A DNA stretch of 9,548 nt from positions 1 through 9,548 of the forward strand of contig CALAMM010000128.1 of the NCBI GenBank assembly GCA_937925775.1. Direction: 5' to 3'. Below the pieces are notes generated by a model. It worked only from the letters and a program-made list of their open reading frames with translations, ran no database searches and was not told where the DNA came from. Positions 1-6,851 of this stretch are shown in pieces. Both the position numbers and the translations under genes were made by a program. Source of the DNA: an uncultured Fimbriimonadales bacterium (GTDB lineage Bacteria; Armatimonadota; Fimbriimonadia; Fimbriimonadales; GBS-DC). Position 1 is the first letter of the stretch; each line of letters opens with the position of its first letter.

Positions 1-635
1 CGCAGCCGCTCGGCGGGAACGAGCATCTCGATGCGCATCTCGTCGGCGTGTTCGCGTTTGCCCACCTGCCCCAGATAAGGGTTCGCGCCCTCCATCGGCT
101 CGTAAGTGCCCGTGCCTGCCGTGTAGAACGCGCAGCGACGGTACAGCCCAATCACGCCTGCGCCGGCGTTCGCCATCGCGTCAATCACGGCGTCGATATG
201 CTCGGTCGGGGTGAACACGGCGATTTTGTATTCCTGTCGCGTGGGGCCTTCGCCGAACGGGCGCACCTCCGCCAGCCCCACCTGTTCCGCCAGCGTATCG
301 TTAATCCCGCCTGGCGCGACATCCCAGTTGGTATGCACGGCAATCAGGGCGATTTTCGCCTCGCACAACGCCTGCACCGCCATCCCCACAGGGTCGTCGA
401 AGCGCACTGTGCTGAGCGGACGGAAGATGAGCGGATGATGCGTCACCAGCAGTTGGCACTCTCGGTAGCGGGCGTTGGCGACGGTGCGCGGGTCGTGGTC
501 TAACGCCACCAGCACGCGCTCCACGCGCTGGTTCGGGTCGCCGATTTGCAGCCCGATGGGGTCGTTCGGGAACGCCCACTGCGGCGGGGCAATTTCGTTC
601 AGATAGCCCAGCACTTCGCGTACCGTCGTCGCCAT
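1..635 (-). CDS. Nif3/YqfO-family dinuclear metal-centre protein, partial at window edge
   Basis: Only the first 211 codons are in the window; the gene continues beyond position 1. The start is the ATG at 635-633 and the N-terminus lines up with the family (IGLQIGDPNQ at about residues 27-36). Visible metal-site motifs are LLVTHHPLIF, with His66 and His67, and HTNWD, with His101 and Asp105, as expected for the two-metal site of the Nif3/GTP cyclohydrolase I type 2-like family. From about residue 136 (YKIAVFTP) the chain enters a PII/CutA-like insert containing AGAGVIGLY, GTGTY and EGANPYLG. This marks the long YqfO-like form, usually about 370 residues, rather than the short form of about 250. 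The exact cellular role of the family is unsettled; these are hexameric or toroidal metal-binding proteins, sometimes proposed to be hydrolases. The only Shine-Dalgarno candidate, AAGAGG at 656-651, is rather far (15 nt) from the ATG. The gene diverges from the tRNA unit. Family assignment is sure; function is not. Confidence 0.93.
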   Translation of the reverse strand, partial: MATTVREVLGYLNEIAPPQWAFPNDPIGLQIGDPNQRVERVLVALDHDPRTVANARYRECQLLVTHHPLIFRPLSTVRFDDPVGMAVQALCEAKIALIAVHTNWDVAPGGINDTLAEQVGLAEVRPFGEGPTRQEYKIAVFTPTEHIDAVIDAMANAGAGVIGLYRRCAFYTAGTGTYEPMEGANPYLGQVGKREHADEMRIEMLVPAERL

Positions 636-716
636 AGCACGGGAATTGTACCTCTTGTCGGGCGTCGCGCTGAGACCGTGCATCGGGCATAGAACTCTAC
701 ATTGTCTCCAAACCCC

Positions 717-747
717 TTGACAGCATCCCCCGTGTTTGGGGTATATT
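717..747 (+). promoter_or_regulatory. sigma70-like promoter for the tRNA unit
   Basis: A perfect TTGACA (717-722) is followed after 19 nt by TATATT (742-747), ending 11 nt before the mature 5' end of tRNA-Leu. The spacer is 2 nt longer than the 17-nt optimum; reading the -10 as GTATAT (741-746) shortens it to 18. Position and orientation fit a strong stable-RNA promoter with a leader of only a few nucleotides. Inferred from sequence only. Confidence 0.7.
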
Positions 748-758
748 AAAAGGCGCGT

Positions 759-845
759 GCGGACGTGGTGGAATTGGTAGACACGCTAGATTCAGGTTCT
801 AGTGCGCGCAAGCGCGTGGGAGTTCGAGTCTCCCCGTCCGCACCA
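759..845 (+). tRNA. tRNA-Leu (anticodon CAG)
   Basis: An 87-nt class II tRNA. The acceptor stem GCGGACG (759-765) pairs perfectly with CGTCCGC (835-841), followed by discriminator A842 and encoded CCA (843-845). The anticodon stem is CTAGA/TCTAG around loop TTCAGGT, giving anticodon CAG at 793-795, which reads CUG leucine codons. A long variable arm (GCGC, GCAA loop, GCGC) and a T arm GGGAG-TTCGAGT-CTCCC are visible. The long variable arm and A73 agree with leucine identity. It is probably cotranscribed with the tRNA-Met that starts 11 nt after its CCA. Confidence 0.97.
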
Positions 846-856
846 AATGCTTTCGG

Positions 857-933
857 GGCGGCGTAGCTCAGTTGGTTAGAGCAACCGGTTCATACCCGGT
901 GGGTCGGCGGTTCGAGTCCGCCCGCCGCTACCA
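857..933 (+). tRNA. tRNA-Met (anticodon CAT), elongator type
   Basis: A 77-nt tRNA. The acceptor strand GGCGGCG (857-863) pairs with CGCCGCT (923-929), with a G-U pair at 1:72, then A73 and encoded CCA (931-933). The anticodon stem ACCGG/CCGGT encloses loop TTCATAC with CAT at 891-893. The T arm is GGCGG-TTCGAGT-CCGCC. The D stem has C11-G24, not the A11-U24 of bacterial initiators; the 1:72 position is paired, and the anticodon stem lacks the initiator GGG:CCC set. It is therefore an elongator-type tRNA. A CAT anticodon could also belong to tRNA-Ile2, which TilS modifies to lysidine; the gene alone does not fully exclude this, though the overall sequence looks like elongator Met. Confidence 0.93.
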
Positions 934-946
934 CTTCCTTCTCAAA

Positions 947-963
947 CTCTCCTGCGCAGAGAG
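947..963. terminator. weak hairpin between convergent tRNA unit and membrane gene
   Basis: CTCTC (947-951) and GAGAG (959-963) form a 5-bp stem around CTGCGCA, or a longer stem with one bulged C. It lies in the 72-nt gap between the tRNA-Met 3' end and the stop of the minus-strand membrane gene, where a terminator would be expected. It lacks a proper T-run on the plus side and has only TTT on the minus side, so its activity is doubtful. Confidence 0.25.
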
Positions 964-1005
964 CCATCGGCGGGCTACTCCACGCACCACTTGGCAGAGG
1001 TCCGC

Positions 1006-1569
1006 TCAATCGTTGCGGAACAGGCTGCCGACGAACCAGCCTATCGCCATCCCCAACAGCGGCAGTGCGTTCATAAAATCCACGCGCATCCGCAGCCAAT
1101 CCGCGATGTCCGAGTAGCCAATCAGCACGGTGATAGAATCCAGCAGGCATCGGAACCCTGTGTAGACGAGCGCGAAGACCAGCGCAGGCGCTGCCAACTC
1201 CCCGCGCGTAATCACCCACGCTATCGACAACAAGAGCGCGTACACCAAAAGCGTCGCGACAGGGTTCGAAAGGGCGCCATGTAGCAGCAACAACAGCACA
1301 ACATCCCGATACGCGCTGATGTCCTCGAACCGCTCGCTCAAATAAGAGTTCGGGAGCCAGATCCCAATTAGCGTAAGTGCGGCGAGCTGGCTCCACAGGG
1401 CCCACTCGGGACGCCACAGGATGACAATTAGGGCAAACAGGGCGAGTAGGAGGGACACGCCGAAGAACCGCTCCAATTTCGCTGTCAGCGTATACCCCGC
1501 GTTGACCTCGTACAGAACCTTGATTTTCTTCGCTTCCTCACCTATTTCGTGTAGGGGATTAGAATACAT
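1006..1569 (-). CDS. unrecognised polytopic membrane protein, 187 aa
   Basis: I do not recognise a family. The ATG at 1569-1567 is chosen because GGAGGG sits 8 nt upstream. A GTG at 1578-1576 in the same frame would add three residues but overlaps that Shine-Dalgarno. The N-terminal 30 or so residues are polar and charged (EEAKKIK), probably cytoplasmic. Five to six hydrophobic segments follow, at about 36-52, 58-73, 88-101, 103-120, 126-150 and 166-184, with short polar loops such as ERFEDISAYRD (79-89). No catalytic motif or soluble domain stands out; small polytopic proteins of this type are often annotated only as hypothetical. The start lies 2 nt after the TAA of the preceding gene (2252-1572), and that gene's last codons contain its ribosome binding site, so the two are almost certainly one transcript with coupled translation. 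It converges on the tRNA unit. Confidence 0.8.
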   Translation of the reverse strand: MYSNPLHEIGEEAKKIKVLYEVNAGYTLTAKLERFFGVSLLLALFALIVILWRPEWALWSQLAALTLIGIWLPNSYLSERFEDISAYRDVVLLLLLHGALSNPVATLLVYALLLSIAWVITRGELAAPALVFALVYTGFRCLLDSITVLIGYSDIADWLRMRVDFMNALPLLGMAIGWFVGSLFRND

Positions 1570-1571
1570 GC

Positions 1572-2252
1572 TTACCACCCTCCGCTTGCGGTCGTGGCAC
1601 TGGTTGGATTGAGCCTCAGTGTGTTCAGCATCCGATCATAAGCGGGCTGAAAAGCGTCGTATTGATGAGGCGGGCAATAGCTAACAAAGTGCAGCGCTTC
1701 CGTTTGAGAAACGGGCACGGTGATTAGAGACCCGCGTGCAGGCAGGTTAAACCATGGGATCCAGTGGGTCAAGGTGAACTCGAAGTCGGTGCGTAGTCCG
1801 GGAATTCGCTGCACTGACACACGCCGATGCTGAACCGCTTTGAGGTCAGCGAATACCTTGCTCAAGTTTTGGAACTGCATTTCGTGAACCTGCTGCAGCA
1901 GGCGAGCGGCTTGCTGTTCGGGCGAAGCTGCCGAGCCTCCATCACTTGAGGGCATCAAATCACTTCGGATTGAGACCAAGATTACCTGAACGCCCGTGCG
2001 TGCCCCGCGTTCGATGCGCAGGGCGTCTTGGAGTTGGATGGGGCTGTTGGGTTTGTTCATTCCCATCTGCGTCAGCGCATCACGGTGGGGAGTGAAGCCG
2101 AACGGCACTTGCACCTCGAAGCGTCCCTTCGCGACGGTCGCCCAGCGGTCAGTTACGGGCGAGCGTGCAGCACGCGGGCTGGACGCCATAACCAACAAGG
2201 CGACAATCCCTGAAAAAGACACTATCCACAAAAAACGATACAGCCATAACAT
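1572..2252 (-). CDS. membrane-anchored extracytoplasmic protein of unknown function, 226 aa
   Basis: No family is recognised with certainty. The ATG at 2252-2250 has AGGAG 8 nt upstream. Residues 4-23 (YRFLWIVSFSGIVALLVMAS) form one hydrophobic segment, read as a signal anchor or signal peptide. The rest, about 200 residues, is soluble and presumably outside the membrane. It starts with a beta-rich stretch (GRFEVQVPFGF, about 43-53), has a helical region (PEQQAARLLQQVHEMQFQNL, 111-130), then GLRTDFEFTLTHWIPW and a late LHFVSYCPPHQYDAFQPAYDRMLNTLRL. The order, a VPFGF-like start and an end with a polar residue-rich helix ending in TLRL, recalls PsbP/DUF1795-type folds, but this is only an impression. 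One cysteine (193) is present. It is the first gene of a two-gene unit with the membrane protein downstream and diverges from the PBP operon. The partner may anchor or transport for it; this is inference. Confidence 0.8.
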   Translation of the reverse strand: MLWLYRFLWIVSFSGIVALLVMASSPRAARSPVTDRWATVAKGRFEVQVPFGFTPHRDALTQMGMNKPNSPIQLQDALRIERGARTGVQVILVSIRSDLMPSSDGGSAASPEQQAARLLQQVHEMQFQNLSKVFADLKAVQHRRVSVQRIPGLRTDFEFTLTHWIPWFNLPARGSLITVPVSQTEALHFVSYCPPHQYDAFQPAYDRMLNTLRLNPTSATTASGGW

Positions 2253-2354
2253 ACCAACATCTCCTGCGATTTAGACTCGCTGCAGGGCGATAGGTTCCCT
2301 AACCCCATTATTCCATGAAGCAGGGACTGAACCGCTTGGGGTTTTAGCGAACCT

Positions 2355-2381
2355 TTGCCGACATGAATGAGGGGGTATACT
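2355..2381 (+). promoter_or_regulatory. possible promoter of the PBP operon, overlapping the apparent start
   Basis: TATACT at 2376-2381 is a good -10 match, and TTGCCG (2355-2360, 15-nt spacer) or TTTGCC (16-nt spacer) could serve as -35. It overlaps the first codons of the PBP1A reading frame when that is read from the ATG at 2363. If the box is real, transcription would begin near 2387, where an in-frame GTG lies, and the message would be almost leaderless. The spacing is short, so this is a weak call. Confidence 0.3.
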
Positions 2382-4714
2382 TTAGTGTGTCTACGCGCAA
2401 AGCGGTGTCGACGGGTGGGCAGGCGCAGCCGCGCAAACGCAAGAAGCGACGCTGGTGGAAGCGGCTCCTCGCGTACCTGACCCTGCTCTTGCTGATTCTC
2501 CTGCTGGGCGGGATGACCTTTGTAGGGGTACTGTATTATCAGGTGGCGCAGATGATGCCCTCGCTCGGCGTCATCGAGAACTTTCAGCCGCGCGAACCGA
2601 GCTTCATCTACTCTGCCGACGGCGTGATGCTTGCACGCATCGCCGAAGAGTATCGCGAACCTGCGACTTTAGAGGAGATACCTCAACACCTCATCAACGC
2701 CACGATTGCCAAAGAGGACAGGCGGTTCTGGCAACATAGCGGGGTGGACTGGCGTGGCACGGCGCGTGCGCTCTGGGTGAACCTGACGGAAGGCGACATC
2801 AAACAGGGGGGTAGCACGCTCACCCAGCAGCTGGCGCGAAATGTGTTTCTAACACAGAAACGCACCTTCGCTCGCAAACTGCAGGAGATTATCCTTGCGC
2901 AGGAGATCGAGCGCCGCCTGACCAAAGAGCGCATTCTGGAGCTGTATCTGAATCAGGTGTACTATGGCAGTGGCGCATACGGCGTCAAAGCAGCGGCGCG
3001 GGTCTACTTCAATAAGCCCTTAGAAAAGTTGACCTTGGCGGAGTGTGCGCTGTTAGCGGCTCTGCCCCAGCGTCCCTCAGGCTACGACCCGTTCAGCAAC
3101 CCCGACGAGGCGATTGCGCAGCGCAACTTGGTTTTGAACCTGATGGCGAAAGAGGGCTACATCACGCCTGCCCAGCGCGACGCCGCGAAAGCGGAGCCGC
3201 TGCGTCTGGCGCGGAACCGCCCCCGCTCGCGCTTCCTCGCGCCTTACTTCGTGATGGATGTGCTGCGCGAACTGGAGTCGCTCTACGGGCGCGAACTGCT
3301 GCTGCAGGGCAACCTGAAGATTACCACGACCTTGCATATGGGGATGCAGCGCGCGGCGGAGTCGGCACTGCAGCGTGGCGTGCAGGCGTTCCGAGCGCAG
3401 GGAGTCACGCAGGGCGCTATCGTGCTGATTGACCTGCGCACGGGAGAGATCCGCGCACTGGTGGGTGGGGTCGACTTCAAGCGATCACAGTATAACAACA
3501 TCACGCAGGGGCGTCGGCAGCCCGGCTCCGCGTTCAAGCCGATTGTGTACGCGACGGCGTTCGAACTGGGTAAGCTCACGCCGAACTCCACGCTTTCCGA
3601 CACGCCGCTGAGCTTGCCCAGTGGAGTGCGCGGCAAGTATTGGCGTCCCCAAAACGCCGATGGCAAGTTCCGTGGCAGTGTGAGCGTAACGCGCGCCCTC
3701 GCCGCGTCCATCAACATCCCTGCCGTGCGCGCAGCGCAAATCGTGGGCGTCGACAAGGTTGTCGAGTTCGCACGCACGCGCTTCGGCATCGAATCACCGT
3801 TAGACCCCGTGCTGCCCCTCGCGCTGGGAGCATCCGCCGTCAAGCCCATCGAGCTGGCAAGAGCCTACAGCGTGTTCGCGCTCAAGGGCAATCGGCTTGA
3901 GCCGTATATGCTGCGCCGAGTGGAAGACCGCAACGGCGTCGTCTTGCTGGAGCAGACGGGACAGATTACGCCGAATGTGCTATCTCCCCAGAGCGCCGAG
4001 GAGATGGACGAGATTTTACGGCAGGCGGTGGTAAACGGCACAGGCAAAGCCGCAGCACGCATTCCGAACGCTCGCGGCAAAACGGGCACCACCAGCGACT
4101 ACCGCGACGCATGGTTCGTGGGCTATACGAATGAATATCTGGCGGTGGTCTGGGTCGCCAGCGAGTATTACAACCCGCAGACCCAGCGGTGGGAGTACCG
4201 CCCCATGAAACGGGTGTTCGGGGGCACTGTATGCGCGCGCATCTGGGCGGACTTGATGGAGCAGGTGAACGCGATTGAGAAACAGTTGCGGGCGCGTGGG
4301 GCGCGTCCGACCGAGCCGCTGATGAGCGAACCCGCGCCAGAGCCTCGTGAGCTCGCACCCGACGAGGAAGACGCGCCGCTACCAATCGCCCCGCCCGTGC
4401 AATCCGCGCCCTCTGAGGCGGAAGAGCCGACCGCTCGCGCGGAGCCAGAACTGCCCGCCATCGTCAGCGCGACGCCCCCGACCGCCTCCAGCGACTCCGA
4501 CGCGCCGCGCCCAAGCGAGGCCACACCCAGCGTCGCAGGCAGCACTCCCCGCGAATCGAAACCACCCCCGCCCTCAGAGTACACTACCGTCAGCATCTGC
4601 GCCGACACTGGACTGGTCGCAACCGACTACTGCCCTGAGGTCGTGCGCAAACGCTACGAGAAAGGCAAGGAACCCAAACGACGCTGCGACCGACACGGGG
4701 TTCGCCTGCGATGA
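2363..4714 (+). CDS. class A penicillin-binding protein (PBP1A type), glycosyltransferase plus transpeptidase
   Basis: A bifunctional murein synthase: it polymerises lipid II into glycan strands and crosslinks the stem peptides outside the cytoplasmic membrane. In the 783-aa reading, residues 24-34 are basic (RKRKKRRWWKR) and a transmembrane helix spans about 35-59. The GT51 domain follows: KEDRRFWQHSG with catalytic Glu118, then QGGSTLTQQ at 148-156 and ERILELYLNQVYYG at 189-202. The transpeptidase domain has all three motifs: SAFK with nucleophile Ser389, SIN at 449-451, and KTGT at 573-576. Residues 645-738 are a low-complexity Pro/Glu/Ala/Ser linker. The tail carries Cys746, Cys757 and Cys775 (ICADTGLVATDYCP onward), a C-terminal element seen in several PBP1A families. 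ATG 2363 has no Shine-Dalgarno; an in-frame GTG at 2387 follows GAGGGGG and would give 775 aa, so the start is uncertain. The stop overlaps the PBP2 start by ATGA. Could equally be labelled mrcA, ponA or pbpF by different schemes. Confidence 0.96.
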   Translation: MNEGVYFSVSTRKAVSTGGQAQPRKRKKRRWWKRLLAYLTLLLLILLLGGMTFVGVLYYQVAQMMPSLGVIENFQPREPSFIYSADGVMLARIAEEYREPATLEEIPQHLINATIAKEDRRFWQHSGVDWRGTARALWVNLTEGDIKQGGSTLTQQLARNVFLTQKRTFARKLQEIILAQEIERRLTKERILELYLNQVYYGSGAYGVKAAARVYFNKPLEKLTLAECALLAALPQRPSGYDPFSNPDEAIAQRNLVLNLMAKEGYITPAQRDAAKAEPLRLARNRPRSRFLAPYFVMDVLRELESLYGRELLLQGNLKITTTLHMGMQRAAESALQRGVQAFRAQGVTQGAIVLIDLRTGEIRALVGGVDFKRSQYNNITQGRRQPGSAFKPIVYATAFELGKLTPNSTLSDTPLSLPSGVRGKYWRPQNADGKFRGSVSVTRALAASINIPAVRAAQIVGVDKVVEFARTRFGIESPLDPVLPLALGASAVKPIELARAYSVFALKGNRLEPYMLRRVEDRNGVVLLEQTGQITPNVLSPQSAEEMDEILRQAVVNGTGKAAARIPNARGKTGTTSDYRDAWFVGYTNEYLAVVWVASEYYNPQTQRWEYRPMKRVFGGTVCARIWADLMEQVNAIEKQLRARGARPTEPLMSEPAPEPRELAPDEEDAPLPIAPPVQSAPSEAEEPTARAEPELPAIVSATPPTASSDSDAPRPSEATPSVAGSTPRESKPPPPSEYTTVSICADTGLVATDYCPEVVRKRYEKGKEPKRRCDRHGVRLR

Positions 4715-6528
4715 TTGAGCGTCCGAAACGGTATCTGGGCATTCGTCGCGAGGAGAAGCGCGCCATCACAGGGCGTGAGTACGGCATGTTGTTCGCCATT
4801 TTGTTAGTGCTGGGCTTGCTCACGGCACGCCTGTGGTATCTGCAGATTCTAAACGGTGAGGAGCTCGCCGCACGGGCGGAGCTGGTGCGCACCCGCCTGA
4901 TACGCACAGCGCCCCCGCGCGGACTGATTCTCGACCGCAACGGGCGCATCCTTGCCACCAACCGCGCCCAGATAATCGTTAGCGTCATCCCCGATGCGCT
5001 CCGACGCCACCCTGAACGCATCCCGCTCGTGGCGCAACGGCTCGGGATGCAGCCCGACGAACTGCGCGAACTCATCGAGAACCCCAAAATCAACCCCTAC
5101 ACGCCTCTGGTGGTGCAAAAAGGCGTGGCGTTCGAGCAGGCGGTCGACCTCCTGGAGAGCCAGTATAACCTGCCCGAAGTGGAAGTCACGCTGCAGGCGA
5201 TGCGTCGCTACCCGCACGGGAAGCTGTTCGCTCACCTGCTGGGGTATGTGGGGCAGATTTCGCAGGAGGAGCTGAAAGCGTACACCGCGCGTCAGCAGGA
5301 AGCGGACAACTGGCTGAGCCTGCGCCTCTACGACGGAACAGACTTCGTCGGCAAAAACGGGATCGAACGCGCCTATGAGCCGTACCTGCACGGCAAGCCT
5401 GGCGGCGAGCAGGCGGAGGTCACCCCGCTGGGCAAGCGCGTGCGCACCCTGCAGGAGTTCGAGCCGACGCCCGGCAACCGCGTTGTGCTGAGCGTCGACC
5501 TGCGCTTGCAACAAAAAGCATTCGAACTGATGCAGGGGCATGTCGGTGCGCTCGTGGCGTTAGACCCGCGCACGGGCGAGGTGCTGGCGATGGTCAGCCA
5601 GCCCTCATTTGACCCGAACCTGTTCGTCCCGCGCATTCCCAGTCAGATCTGGCGCACGCTCATCAATGACCCACGCGCCCCACTGAACAACCGCGCCATC
5701 CAGTCCGCTTACGCGCCCGGCTCAATCTTCAAGCCTATTGTCGCGCTGGAGGGCCTCAAGCGCGGGCTGATTACCACGCACACAAGCGTGAACTGCACGG
5801 GGGGCTATCGAGCAGGGGCGCGCACCTTCCGCTGCTGGCGACGACACGGACATGTGGACTTCTACACCTCCATCGCGCTCTCGTGTGATGTGTTTTACTA
5901 TCAGTTGGCGCAGAAGTTGGGGCCCGACAACCTCGCCCGACTCTCGCGATCGTTCGGATTGGGCGAGCGCACGGGCATCGACCTGCCCCACGAACGCAGA
6001 GGACTGGTTCCCGACACGCACTGGAAGCGCACGACCCTCAAACAGCCGTGGTACGGCGGTGAGACGCTCAACTACGGCATCGGACAAGGCTACCTGACGA
6101 TTACCCCGCTGCAGGGCGCAGTGATGACGATGGGGCTCGCCAACCGCGGCGTGATGTACCGACCTCATTTAGTGAAAGAAATCCAGACGCCCGACGGTCG
6201 ACCGCTGGAGAGCATTCAACCTGAGGTAATCCACCGCTATGAGGCGTCGCCGCAGCACTGGGAGGCGGTGATTGAGGGCATGGTGCGCGTGGTAGAGCGG
6301 GGGACCGCAGGCGCGGCGCGCGTGCCCGGCGTGCGCGTGGCAGGCAAGACCGGCTCCGCCGAGTTCCGCAAGGGAGGCAAGACACACGCATGGTTCATCG
6401 CTTTCGCCCCCGCCGAGAACCCACGCGTCGCCCTCTGCGTAATGGCAGAAGAAGCAGGCGGCGGCGGAGCGGTCGCCGCACCAATCGCAGGGCAGTGGCT
6501 ACGCTACTTCTTTGAACTGGGATACTGA
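4711..6528 (+). CDS. mrdA: class B penicillin-binding protein 2 (MrdA type), peptidoglycan transpeptidase
   Basis: A monofunctional D,D-transpeptidase that crosslinks peptidoglycan, normally within the rod-elongation complex with RodA and MreBCD. The 605 residues match the usual 600-650. Order: short cytoplasmic N-terminus, one membrane anchor at about 25-45, dimerisation/pedestal domain starting with PPRGLILDRNG (68-78), then the transpeptidase domain. Active-site motifs: SIFK with nucleophile Ser338, SCD at 391-393 (E. coli PBP2 also has Asp as third residue), and KTGS at 546-549. ETLNYGIGQGYLTITPLQ (451-468) is typical of PBP2 rather than FtsI. Cys362, Cys375 and the GH of RRHGHVDF (380-381) lie in the region corresponding to the zinc-binding segment of PBP2. 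The start overlaps the PBP1A stop as ATGA, and only a weak GGGG lies 11 nt upstream, so translation is probably coupled. rodA and mreBCD, its common neighbours, are not in the window. Confidence 0.95.
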   Translation: MIERPKRYLGIRREEKRAITGREYGMLFAILLVLGLLTARLWYLQILNGEELAARAELVRTRLIRTAPPRGLILDRNGRILATNRAQIIVSVIPDALRRHPERIPLVAQRLGMQPDELRELIENPKINPYTPLVVQKGVAFEQAVDLLESQYNLPEVEVTLQAMRRYPHGKLFAHLLGYVGQISQEELKAYTARQQEADNWLSLRLYDGTDFVGKNGIERAYEPYLHGKPGGEQAEVTPLGKRVRTLQEFEPTPGNRVVLSVDLRLQQKAFELMQGHVGALVALDPRTGEVLAMVSQPSFDPNLFVPRIPSQIWRTLINDPRAPLNNRAIQSAYAPGSIFKPIVALEGLKRGLITTHTSVNCTGGYRAGARTFRCWRRHGHVDFYTSIALSCDVFYYQLAQKLGPDNLARLSRSFGLGERTGIDLPHERRGLVPDTHWKRTTLKQPWYGGETLNYGIGQGYLTITPLQGAVMTMGLANRGVMYRPHLVKEIQTPDGRPLESIQPEVIHRYEASPQHWEAVIEGMVRVVERGTAGAARVPGVRVAGKTGSAEFRKGGKTHAWFIAFAPAENPRVALCVMAEEAGGGGAVAAPIAGQWLRYFFELGY

Positions 6529-6534
6529 GCCACG

Positions 6535-6774
6535 CTATTCATCAACGCCCAAAATCTGCGTGTAGACCACCTGGTGCGGGTGTACGGCGACCACCCCCCG
6601 TGCGCCCAGCTCGGAAGAACCCGAAGCGCGAATGTAGCAAATGCCCGGCAGATTCACCAAATCATCCGAACGGCGCAACTCCTCGATGACCTGCTGCGCC
6701 TCCTCGCGCGAATTAATCGGGCAGTCGATCTCTTGCCCGTTCGTCAAGCCAATCAGCAAAGTGACTCGTGCCAT
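6535..6774 (-). CDS. small unrecognised protein, 79 aa
   Basis: Not recognised as any named family. It is supported as a real gene by a strong AGGAGG 6 nt before the ATG (6774-6772) and by codon-like composition matching its neighbours. No membrane segment or signal peptide is visible, so it is probably cytoplasmic. The likely fold pattern is a beta strand (ARVTLLIGLTNG), a polar strand ending in CPI, a charged helix (SREEAQQVIEELRRS, about 22-36), then two more strands (GICYIRAS and ARGVVAVHPHQVVYTQI). Two cysteines, at 18 and 46, are not arranged as a metal knuckle. It follows greA on the same strand after 77 nt and may share its transcript. It converges on mrdA with only 6 nt between stop codons, leaving no room for a terminator. 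Function unknown; a small regulatory or binding protein is possible but unproven. Confidence 0.75.
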   Translation of the reverse strand: MARVTLLIGLTNGQEIDCPINSREEAQQVIEELRRSDDLVNLPGICYIRASGSSELGARGVVAVHPHQVVYTQILGVDE

Positions 6775-6851
6775 AGTCCGCCTCCTACTTCCCGATTCGG
6801 TGCGCCCTGCGCTGTTTCCTGCAACCCATAGTCCGAAGGTGGGGAAATTCG

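Noticed and set aside
645..650. TACAAT on the minus strand as the Nif3 -10 box
   Set aside because: It lies only 10 nt from the start codon with no -35 at proper spacing and would place the Shine-Dalgarno upstream of the transcript start.
48..690. Open frames on both strands over the Nif3 gene
   Set aside because: The Nif3 frame itself, open to the window edge, has the family's metal motifs; the others are shadows.
890..1417. 175-aa minus-strand open frame overlapping tRNA-Met and the membrane gene
   Set aside because: It runs through a certain tRNA and is out of frame with the better-supported 187-aa membrane protein.
2302..2343. AACCCC/GGGGTT inverted repeat in the divergent intergenic region as a terminator or operator
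   Set aside because: Only 6 bp arms with a loop of about 30 nt and no T-run; easily due to chance.
3283..3849. 188-aa open frame antisense to the PBP1A gene
   Set aside because: Lies wholly within the transpeptidase coding region; composition is that of a complementary-strand shadow.
4849..5541. 230-aa open frame antisense to mrdA
   Set aside because: A shadow of the GC-rich mrdA gene, which has full conserved motifs; no ribosome binding site or recognisable domain.
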